Of a DNA stretch of 33,617 nt, positions 22,222-32,600 are shown one piece after another. Position 1 is the first letter of the stretch, and the number at the start of each line of letters is the position of its first letter. Origin of the DNA: Gonium pectorale (Eukaryota; Chlorophyta; Chlorophyceae; Chlamydomonadales; Volvocaceae); contig LSYV01000034.1 in the NCBI GenBank assembly GCA_001584585.1, forward strand, positions 500,290 to 533,906, written 5' to 3'. Both the position numbers and the translations under genes were made by a program. The notes beneath the pieces were generated by a model. It searched no databases and was not told the DNA's origin. It saw only the letters and a program-made list of their open reading frames with translations.

Positions 22222-24256
22222 ATGTCTTCGACACCCATGGATGATGAGCTATTCGGCGACTTGCTGGGCAACAGGCCCGCGTCGACCCTTACAGCGCCCT
22301 CTGGCTCAGGAAAGGGCCCCGGTGGTGACGTTTCGGGTCTACCGGGATTCAAACCCGATCTGACAACCAACGGCGCCAAGGAAGAGGTAGCAAGCGCTGG
22401 AGCGGGTGCATCATCCGGGCCTACCCTGCGACTCACACCCGAGGAGCTGACAGCACTAGTGGACAAGGGTGTGCAGAGCGCGCTGGATGCTACGTTCACC
22501 AAGTTCGTCCGGAGCCTGCGCACGGTGCTAGAGGACATGGGCAGGCACCTGTCGCAGACGGATGCGAGCGTGGCCGAGCTTCGAGCCAGCGTGAACGATC
22601 TGCGCGAGACGGTGTCCTCTCAGCCCTCTGACTTCCACGTGCGCTTCACCAGCTTGGACATGGCGGTGAAGGAGGTGGAGCGGGGCGTCCAGGCGCTGCG
22701 CGATCGCCAGGAGCTCCACGAGGNNNNNNNNNNNNNNNNNNNNNNNNNNNNNNNNNNNNNNNNNNNNNNNNNNNNNNNNNNNNNNNNNNNNNNNNNNNNN
22801 NNNNNNNNNNNNNNNNNNNNNNNNNNNNNNNNNNNNNNNNNNNNNNNNNNNNNNNNNNNNNNNNNNNNNNNNNNNNNNNNNNNNNNNNNNNNNNNNNNNN
22901 NNNNNNNNNNNNNNNNNNNNNNNNNNNNNNNNNNNNNNNNNNNNNNNNNNNNNNNNNNNNNNNNNNNNNNNNNNNNNNNNNNNNNNNNNNNNNNNNNNNN
23001 NNNNNNNNNNNNNNNNNNNNNNNNNNNNNNNNNNNNNNNNNNNNNNNNNNNNNNNNNNNNNNNNNNNNNNNNNNNNNNNNNNNNNNNNNNNNNNNNNNNN
23101 NNNNNNNNNNNNNNNNNNNNNNNNNNNNNNNNNNNNNNNNNNNNNNNNNNNNNNNNNNNNNNNNNNNNNNNNNNNNNNNNNNNNNNNNNNNNNNNNNNNN
23201 NNNNNNNNNNNNNNNNNNNNNNNNNNNNNNNNNNNNNNNNNNNNNNNNNNNNNNNNNNNNNNNNNNNNNNNNNNNNNNNNNNNNNNNNNNNNNNNNNNNN
23301 NNNNNNNNNNNNNNNNNNNNNNNNNNNNNNNNNNNNNNNNNCGGCACCCGTGGCCCCGCCGGCGCCCGCACCCGCGGTGGCCGTGGCGCCGGCGGTCCCG
23401 GTCGCGCCGGCCGTCCAGCAGGCCATGCCCGTGCCGCAGCAGCTGTCACAGGCTCCGTACGGCGCTCCACCACAGGCGCTGCAGCAGCCCACGCAGCAGC
23501 CCCAGATGCAGCCCTCCGTCCCCGTCTACGGGGCACCCCCGGCGATGGGCATGCCGGGAGCACCGCCGCTGTCCATGCAGCCCGTACAGGAGCTGAAGCC
23601 GCAGCAGCCGCAGCAGCAGCAGTACGCGGCCCCGCCGTACCCGTACCAGACGCAGGTTAGTGGCGTGTTCGCGTCGCAAGCAGGCTGGCTGCCGCGGCAT
23701 GGGGTGGTGCAGGGGCCTCGTAACAGGACCAGATTCTCACGCTGGCAGGCTGCTTGGCTGCCCGAGTATCCGCTGTACACCCGCACCCCCAGCACCCCTG
23801 CGTTGAAGGGCGGTTGCACTTGTCCGCAGCCTGGCGACCTGATTCTGCTCCGTCCAACATACGATCCGTTGTTCCCATACTACCCTGCTCATTAGCCCGT
23901 CCCCCTGCCCTGTCTGTGCACGTGTGTTTGGCGGCTCTTGCAGGTCCCGCTGCAGCAGCAGCCAAGCGGTATGCCCAGCTCAGGGGCGCCCTCGCCGGAG
24001 CCCAACCTGTACGCGCCGCCGCTGCCGTACCAGGCGCCCGCGTACGGCTCTATGCCACCGCCCGAGGCGCCCCGCGCGCCGGTGCTGCCTCCGCACGGTA
24101 TGCAGCAGCAGCAGCAGCTCGGACCGTCGCCGGGTAAGCTTGACCATTCCCCGGGGCCAAGGAGGATGCAAATGTGGCCAAGGGGTTACGATGCGGTTGC
24201 AATTGCTAAGACGTTCTGAGCTGGAGAGCAGCGCGGGCTTGGGCAGCGGAGGGGTA

Positions 24257-24292
<36 letters not shown>

Positions 24293-24941
24293 TCATGGCT
24301 GCCGCTTACGGTAGCGCCCGATGACCGGAAAGCGCCGGCCCGACACACCTTATCTTAACCTTTGGCGCCTGCTGTTCTTCAGAGCCTGACGGTTTCATTC
24401 GGTTGCCTCCACTGCAGGTGGCCCCTCCGCGCCGGGGCCGATGCCCTCGGGGCCGCCGCCCGGGGCGCCGCCGCCGCAGATGGTTAGCTACCCCGCCCCG
24501 CCCGTGCTGCACTCCTACCCGCCGCCCCCGGTGGCCCCCGGTATGTACGGCCGGCAGCAAGCTCCCGGGCCAAGCTACCGGCCAGGTGAGGGCAAGGCAG
24601 ACTGAACTCGTCTCAGCCAGGTCCCTGCGCCATTGGAAATCGTCGAGCTCGTAGTTACCGCACTGCTTATGGAGCATGTACGCCAGACGCGGCCGCCTCA
24701 CCGCTCTGCCATGCCTGCGCTCCCCGCGCACCCACCTGCAGGGCCGGTCGTGCCGTCGCCGTCGGCCCCCGGCGGCAGCGGTGGCACCGCAAGCCGCACC
24801 GTGCCGCTGGACAAGATTATCGCCGATATCGCGCAAATGGGCTTCAGTCGCGGTGACGTTATGAACGCGGTCAACAGCCTGCAGGCCTCGGGCAAGGCAC
24901 TGGATTTGAACACCATCATCGACAAGCTCACGCGCGGCTGA
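22222..24941 (+). CDS. DUF1421 protein: coiled coil, Pro/Gln-rich linker, UBA-like C-terminus
   Basis: Exons seen: 22222-23655 (interrupted by 618 N), 23944-24133, 24418-24585 and 24742-24941, with matching phases. The N-terminus is short and acidic (MSSTPMDDELFGDLLG). Next comes a helical stretch with SLRTVLEDMGRHLSQ, AELRASVNDLRETV and EVERGVQALRDRQELHE, which closely follows the coiled coil of land-plant DUF1421 proteins (their LREVQ..VQ.LRDKQEI segment). After the gap a long Pro/Gln/Ala/Tyr-rich low-complexity region runs to a conserved C-terminal domain, VPLDKIIADIAQMGFSRGDV through DLNTIIDKLTRG. This is the UBA-like DUF1421 domain, with the MGF loop typical of UBA folds. Ubiquitin binding is an inference from the fold; the family role is not well defined. 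An intron could be hidden in the N run. Confidence 0.85.
22724..23341. other. Assembly gap (618 N) inside the DUF1421 gene
   Basis: The N run falls inside the first exon of the DUF1421 gene, between the coiled coil and the Pro/Gln-rich region. The stated length is a multiple of three, so the frames on both sides agree, but introns or repeats may be hidden here. Confidence 0.95.
24255..24291. repeat. (GT)n microsatellite
   Basis: About fifteen uninterrupted TG dinucleotides in the intron between the second and third exons of the DUF1421 gene. Simple-sequence tract with no coding content. Confidence 0.95.
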
Positions 24942-26635
24942 GGGGCGCCCGTCCTACTGTGAGGCCTTGGGTGTGCCTCAGGGTCTTGGCTAAAGGCTCA
25001 GGGTCTTGGAGGTTTGGTGGTTCGGCGGAGCCGCGCGGGTTGCTTGGTGGCATTTGAGAGGCGAAACGGAGGCAAGCACCGGATAGCGCTGTGGGGTTGT
25101 TGGCCAGGCTTGCCTGGGCGCCACCGGTTGCGGTTGAGGCGACCCTGGCGCGTTCGCGGCGCATGTTAGATGCAGGATGGGCGGTTCGGCACAGCATGTG
25201 TCCTGAGCTGAAATGGGATGGGAGGGGCCAAAAGATCGCTCTGCTGCTGCCGTGGACGGCACTGGCCCAATCTGTCTGCACTGGAATGCACTGGTGGGCA
25301 CCGTTTGGGACCTGCGTCCCCCCCCCCGCGCCTTGGGGCGCGTCGATGGTGTGTACCTTGCGATTCTCGGAAAGTGCCATCGTGCGGCTCCCTAACTACC
25401 TGGATCCATGCCTCTCTGGCACCGCGTGGCGCAGGAGGGAAAGCAGTTGCATTGGATGGCGCGGGTTTTCGAGTGAGCTCTAGCTTGCCCTGCTGCGTAA
25501 GCGCATTGCTCATTAGTCGAGGTACACACGTTGTGGCTGAAGAACGCTATTTTGGTCTGCAAGGTGATGGGGCTTCGTCTAGGTTGGCAGAGTCACAAAC
25601 GGGCAGGTGGGCGGTAACGGTGTGGCAGTCTCCCAGCGAGGCATGTGGGCCCCGTCGGAGGCAGCAGGAGGGCAGAAATGCAAGAGACAAATGCCTGCTG
25701 GCGGGAGGCGCTTTGGGTGCTTGTGTAGCTTGTGTATGGCTTTGTTACCTTCAGGCCGATTGCCCGTCCCAGATCTGTGAAGGCGTGCAGAGGGGAGTTT
25801 TCCACCAATCACAGAGTCATTCTCAGGGGTATGTGCCGTACTGTACGTCACGACCACGAAAAGGTGCGGAGCCTCCAGTGGGTGAGGAGCCGAAGGAGGG
25901 ACTGTACATGCTACAAACCAGCACGGACCGCTTCTGGTAGTAGACATTTGTCGCTTGAGGGCCAGAGTATGACATCCTACGATCCTAGTTTGGTCAAAAA
26001 TGACAAGCGCACGTGCCGGAAAGGCATCATGCTGACACATAAATGATGGGGTGTATCTGCTGCCGCTGAGCCTGAGTTCTCTCTCTTCGTTCCCCCTACC
26101 TCCCGCGTGCTGCTCGCAGCCGCCGTGTGCAACCGTTCTTCGTTATTTGCTTGGCAGCCGGTGCCATGCACGCACGACAACATTGGCTGGGAGGGCTGGC
26201 GGGTGGGCGGTCCGTGACATGGCCCGGGTACTGCCGGAAGCCGCTGTGACAAACCTGATTCGAGGTGACATCTTGGCGAGTGCGGGCAACAGCAACGGGG
26301 GGCCGCAACGGGGGGGGGGGCGGGGCCTGGTTAGGGTGCAAGAGGCGTTGCCCGTGGGCGTAGCCCAGCCCCTTGCGGGAAGTGGCGACTGACAAAACTG
26401 TACACTATGTACGCTTCTTATGCTTGAGGACCTGTTTTGCTGCTGTTACGAAACGAGTGCGAACGAAACACACGCAAACCTACCGTCCGTACCGGTGCGC
26501 ACTGTCTTCTGTCTGCATCACTGCTGTTCGTTGCTTTCATTGTTGCACGAAACTAATGTAGAGACGCCTGTCTGACGGGCAAGTATCACACACAAATGGT
26601 CCGCTAGCCTCATTAAAGCGTGTCAAGGCTTGAAA
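24942..26635. other. DUF1421 3' UTR and intergenic region; no gene seen
   Basis: About 1.7 kb without a supported gene. CTCAGGGTCTTGG occurs twice just after the DUF1421 stop. Homopolymer runs of C (about 25320) and G (about 26311) are present. The longer open frames here lack biased codons and splice structure. I found no TGTAA word. The right end should hold the promoter of the coiled-coil gene. Confidence 0.5.
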
Positions 26636-29600
26636 ATGGGGCGGGGTGCTTCCTCGTTCGCGACCTGCTTTACGGGACAAGGCGTTGCGTCCTGGGCCTT
26701 TGTCGACGGCCATCTCGAGTCTCAGAACGATGCGGCCGCAGCATCCTCGCCTGGTATGCAGCCTGAACGTGTATTCATGGAATTCCGCCTCAAGTGGCGC
26801 TTTCTCGCAGACGTGCTTACTCTTACATGCCTCCTGGAGCGGCTCGTTCCGTCTGCAAAGGTAGCAGACGTTGTTGAGACGGTACAAACGACAGGGTGTT
26901 GGTGCTGGTGAGTATTACTTGCCCGGCCATGGCTCTTTAGGGTGCCAGACTCAAGCTGTCCTGGCTCTCGGTTTCCTCCCTCAGGATTTCGGAGGGCGAG
27001 GGGCCAGCAGGTCTAGCCAGGGCTTCTACTTCCGTATGGCGTCTCAAGGACCCGTCGGGACCCGACGCCGGGCGCATCCTTGTCCTGGCGCAAGGTTGCG
27101 AACCAACAAACGGCCATCTGTCTACGCGAAAGGCAAGCAGTGCAACGTGGAGGTCTTCCTTTACCCGAACTACGCTACTTGCAAGCCTTCCCTTCCCCGT
27201 CGTTCCCTCTCTACCCAGCCCCTGCCAACCCCTGCTCCTGCCCTCTCCTGAAGTGCCCCCGCTCTGTTGCCATCTTGTCCTAGCCTGTCCCCGGCCCCCC
27301 TGGCGACTTCCCCCCCTCCCCCCGTAGTCCACCACCGCATCGCCCTGGACTGGCTCAGTAGCCACAGAGGAGCGGCTGCGGGAGCAGCTCCAGACGCTGC
27401 AACGGAAGCTGCTGCACACGATCACGGAGAATGAGGCGCTCAGCACGCGCCTCGCGGGCCTCCGCTCCGTCTGCCTAGAGCTGCAGGAACAGCTGCACCT
27501 TGCCGACGTAGCATCAAACCTGGACCCCGCCGTACAGAGCCACCTGGTCCATCTCTGCACCACGGCCGCCAGCTACTGTGAGGTGGAGCCGCAGATCGAC
27601 ACGCTGGGCCGGATCAGCAGCTCTGGGAAGCTGCCGGATCACGATCTCGCGTGCTATGCCACTGACGCGGCCTTCGTGGCGTCAGCCTGCGGCGGTATGA
27701 GCGGTGGCGTACTGCTGGCGAACCCCGCCTCGGGCGCGACAGACAGCCTGGCGGCTGTCGGTCTTGCCTGCAACGGCGGCCTGGGCGTGAGCCCAGGTCA
27801 ACCGGGTGCTGGCATCGGCACGGGCATGAGCCCGTGCATGAGCCCGGCACTGGGTGCCCGCATGGGCGCTGGCGTGCGCATTAGCGCGGGCCTGGGCAGT
27901 GGCTTTGGCGAGGGAGGCAGCGCCCGGCTGGCGGCCGGTGGCAGGGGCGGTATGGCTGTGGCTGCGAACGCAGCACGTGAAGGCGGCTGCGACAGGAACT
28001 ACACGGCGCTGATGGATTCGTTTGTGGCCCTGAAGGCCTCCTACGACCTCCTTATCCAGCAGCAGCAGGATCCGACCCTGATGGAGCAGCAGCTGCTGCC
28101 ACTGCCGCACAGCGCTGCCTTGTCCACCGCCGCCGGCTCCGTCGGAGAGAGCTCGCCCCAGCTGACAGCGAAGATGGGAATGTTCATAGGGGCGAGATGC
28201 AGCGGCAGCGGCGACAGGGACTTGCGCAGCCGCATGATGAGCGGAAACGGCGTCGCGAGCATAACGAGCGAACAGTCGGCCGGAGGCGGGAACAGTGGCA
28301 GCAGTGGCGCGCCGCAAGTGCCGCGGATGAGCCTGACGGGGCTCATGAGCGCTTTGCACACGATGCCGGCCGACGCAGATGATGGGGAAGACCCGGAGGC
28401 CGCCGGGTCGTGTGCGCTGAGCGCCGACTGGCGTGCCAGCAGTCTGGGCGACGTCGGCAGCGAGCGGACGGCCGACAGAGAGGTGGAGCGTCTGGCGGCG
28501 CACGCGCGTGCGCTCAAGGCCAGCTATGACGTGCTCATGCTGCAGCGGGACCACGCTCTCAGTGCTGCCGTGGCGCAGAAGGCGGCGTTTGACCGCACGC
28601 TGGCAGAGGCGCAGGAGGAGGCGGTGCAGGCTGCGGTGAGTGAGGAGGCCGGTCGGAATTCAGCGAATTTCAGAAGACTAACCTCTGAAGATAGGGTCGG
28701 TTGCTTTGGTTGGGTCATGGGTCATGGGACTGGCTGGAGACGACTGTTGAGGCGCGCGGGGTGTAATTGGCTCAATTGTTGAACTTCAAATACACTTTTT
28801 GGGTCGGGATTGGAATTGCAGGGGCAGGCTGCAGGGGCAGCTGAACAGGCCGTTTGTGCAAAACTTGCGTGGCAGTGCTGACGATCCGTAGTTTCTTCCG
28901 CGCAGCAATGGTAAAGCTCGGGATCATTTGCTGCTGCGACAACTCTACTGTCCGCCGGAAGGCCACAGTGCGTTGCATGCCCATGCGTGTGCATACCACG
29001 TCACATGAGCCTTGCCTTGCTTGAGCCTTGGGATCGATTACACTGGCTAACTACCCATGTTACATTGTGATTGCAGGAGACGGCTGCGGTGACCAAAGCT
29101 CAATTTGACAAATTTATCCTGGATAAGGCGGAGGAGAAGGCGGCCTTCGACCTAGTGCTGGAGAAGACGGCGGCCGAGGCCGCCCAGCAAAAGGCCATCG
29201 CGGACAAGGCGCTGGTGGACATGGGCGAGCTGCAGGTGGGGCGGGGCCGTTCTTCCGCAAATGGGGATAGATGGTGTGGGGGCCTCGCGGCGCTGTTTCC
29301 ATCATCGTGCATCCAGCAGGCATGCTGCTGCTGTTGGTGAGCGCTGTGCTGGCTTGGGGGGCCATTTTGCGGATGCGGTCATTGGGATGTCAAGTGATGT
29401 ATCATACATTCCGTACGTGTACGGCACGGGCGTGCCCATATGCAATTTCATGTTGTGATTCGCTTCAGCGTATTGAAGCGTGTACTTACCCTCTCGGATC
29501 AGGAGTGCGCCGCCGCCACCAAGGCCCAGTTCGACAAGTTCGTCCTGGACAAGACGGAGGAGAAGGCGGCGTTCGACGCGGTGCTCGAGAAGACGGCGGC

Positions 29601-32600
29601 TGAGGTGGCGCAGCAGAAGGCCATTGCGGACAAGGCGCTGCTGGACATGGGGGAGCTGCAGGTATGGGCTTGTTCAGTTCTGGCCATTCCGGATGGCTAG
29701 GAGCGTTGGTCTGTGGCTATACCAGCCATGAGATTCTTCCATTGAGAAAGTTTAAATTTATCTCGGCCACCGCACCTCTTGCCATAATGACGGCCTGTGA
29801 AGGGGCCCCGCCCCTCACAGCACAGTGTGGCCGTACTGGACCTGCGGGGAATCATAGCACATCTGGGCAACGTGTACAGAAGTTTCCCCTCAGCTGATTG
29901 CATTGTTGTTTTGGCGGATGGCTGTTAGCCTCGTCGCTGGCATGCAGGAACGTTCCCTTCGTTGGCTGTGCCTTGTTGCTCCATGTCCCTGTCTACTTGC
30001 GTAGTGTAAAGGCGGTCCTGCGCATGCTACCTGCATTAAACAGGACACCGCTACCGCCACCAAGGCCCAGTTTGACAAGTTCGTCCTGGACAAGACGGAG
30101 GAGAAGGCGGCCTTCGACGCGGTGCTGGAGAGGACGGCGGCTGAGGCTTCGGCACAGAAGGCCATCGCGGACAAAGCTCTTTTGGACATGGGCGAGCTGC
30201 AGGTTCGTGCCCTGTCGCTTCTATTCTTTTTCCGTGTTGGCCCGGCAGCCTATGCCATGGAAACGAAGGCAGCTTGCGTTTCCAGCATTGCGTCTTGCGT
30301 CGCTTAGCCGCGGCTCCGCCGCGGAGAAGGGTACCTGCAAGCAGGAAAGAGAGTCTTCTGCGGGGGATCGGGGGCGAGCCCTGATCCACCGAACCGAGAC
30401 TGGCCAGGGACTGTAACGTAGTATGGCTCAGTCCGGCTCGGCGGTGTCAGATCTGACAAAAGGAAACTCGCGAATTAGCTAGCACCGACCGGTGCGACAG
30501 CCTAAGGACCCAGGCCTACCGGCCTCGTACTGCCGTACGACCGGACAGCACCGAAGTGCATACACGTTTGCCAGCCGGACGCAGAAAACCTAGGTTTCCG
30601 CTACTACACTTCGCTACGTGCGGAAACCGTCGTGATTCCGGAATTCTGCGCCGTTGGCATCGAATTGAAGCGGCTGGCAAAGGGAGGAGGCCGCTCTTTG
30701 GGGCGGCTTGCATAGACGCCCCCTTACAGCCGGGCTCTGGAATGCAATGGGCCAATGTCCACACCCGTGTTGGGAGGGGGCGAGGAATCGGCAGCATGTC
30801 TAGACTGTACTGCTCACGGGAGAGATACGCACTCGTATGATGTTAGCGCCTAATAGACGTGTCACTGGGTGCCCCTGCGTTGCACTGGGTGATGCCCCTT
30901 TACACAGGAGTCTGCCGCCGCCACCAAGGCCCAGTTTGACAAGTTTGTTTTGGACAAGACGGAGGAGAAGGCTGCCTTTGACGCGGTCTTGGAAAAGACG
31001 GCGGCCGAGGCCGCAGCACAAAAGGCCATTGCGGACAAAGCCCTCCTGGACATGAGCGAGCTGCAGGTAAGGGCTTGTTTGCTTCCGGATTCGGATTGGT
31101 TAGGAGCCTGGGGTTTCAGGTTACACCAGCAATCTTGAACGGTATACGGTAGTATCAAGTATTATCACGGCCACCGCAGCTGTGCTTGTGAAAGGCGTCG
31201 TCAGTCTCTGCATAGTGTGGCCGTACTAGACCCGCGGGTTAATAATGCGCAACTGGACAATGGTACGATAGATGTTTGACGGTGTTTTGTCGCTTCTTAT
31301 ACCTGTCATTGGTCTGAAGTAGACTTGCGCACGCTAACTGCATTGAACAGGACACCGCCACCGCCACCAAGGCCCAGTTTGACAAGTTTGTCCTGGACAA
31401 GACAGAGGAAAAGGCCGCGTTTGATGCGGTGCTCGAGAAGACGGCGGCTGAGGCGGCACAGCAGAAGGCCATTGCGGACAAGGCCCTCCTGGATATGAGC
31501 GAGCTGCAGGTACGGCCTTGTTTGTTTCCGGATTCGGATTGGTTAGGAGCCTGGGGTTTCAGGTTGGACCAGCAATCTTGCAAAATGACAGTATACGGTA
31601 GTATCAAGTATTATCACGGCCACCGCAGCTGTGCTATAATCATGGCTTGTGAAAGGCGTCGTCCGTCGCTGCATACTGTGGCCGTACTGGACCCGCGGGT
31701 TAGTAATGCGCAACTGGACAATGGTACAATGGATGTTTGACGGTGTTTTGTCGCTGCTTATACCTGTGTTCGTCATTGGTCTGAAGGCAGTCTTGCGCAC
31801 GCTATCTGCATTGAACAGGACACCGCCACCGCCACCAAGGCCCAGTTTGACAAGTTCGTCCTGGACAAGACAGAGGAAAAGGCCGCGTTTGATGCGGTGC
31901 TCGAGAAGACGGCGGCTGAGGCGGCACAGCAGAAGGCCATTGCGGACAAAGCCCTCCTGGATATGAGCGAGCTGCAGGTACGGGCTTGTTCGCGTCCGGA
32001 ATCAGATTGGTTAGGAGCCTGGGTTTTAGGCTGTGTCAGCCACGGCTCTTTCCGTTGGGACTTTGCGACGTCTATGAACAGCACCTCTGCCATAATATGG
32101 CTATGAAAGGAGTCCGTCTGCCACAGTAGGGTGTGGCCGTAATGGACCTGTGGGAAAGCACTGCGCACGGTATCTGACAGCCGTCCAGTAGTTTGTCTCT
32201 GAGATGATCGCATAGGTTTGTTAGCGCAGGACTGGAGTTGCCTTGTTTGCATGCATGAGCTGTCCCTCGGTGGCCGTGCCTTGTCGCTGCTCATCCCTGT
32301 CCGTTTACGTGTCCTGAAGGGAGTCTTGCGCATGCTATTTGCATCAAACAGGACACCGCCGCCGCCACCAAGGCCCAGTTCGACAAGTTCGTCCTGGACA
32401 AGACGGAGGAGAAGGTGGCCTTTGATGCGGTGCTCGAGAAGACGGCGGCCGAGGCCGCAGCACAAAAGGCCATTGCGGACAAGGCCCTCCTCGACATGGG
32501 CGAGCTGCAGGTCCGTGCCCTGGAGCTTCCATTGTTTTCTGCGTTGGCCCTGAAACTTATGCTAAGGATACGAGAGCGGCTTGACGTTCTATAGTCATGC

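Noticed and set aside
22340..22370. GGGATTCAAACCCG resembling a tRNA T-arm
   Set aside because: It lies in frame within the DUF1421 N-terminal exon, and no acceptor stem or D/anticodon arms are found upstream.
25218..25940. Open + strand frame of about 240 codons after the DUF1421 gene
   Set aside because: No biased codon use, no recognisable domain and many Cys/Trp/Arg residues. It most likely lies in 3' UTR or intergenic DNA.
30005..30416. TGTAA words at 30005 and 30412 as the 3' end of the coiled-coil gene
   Set aside because: Both lie in introns, and repeat exons with intact phases continue for several kilobases. At most they could serve a short isoform.
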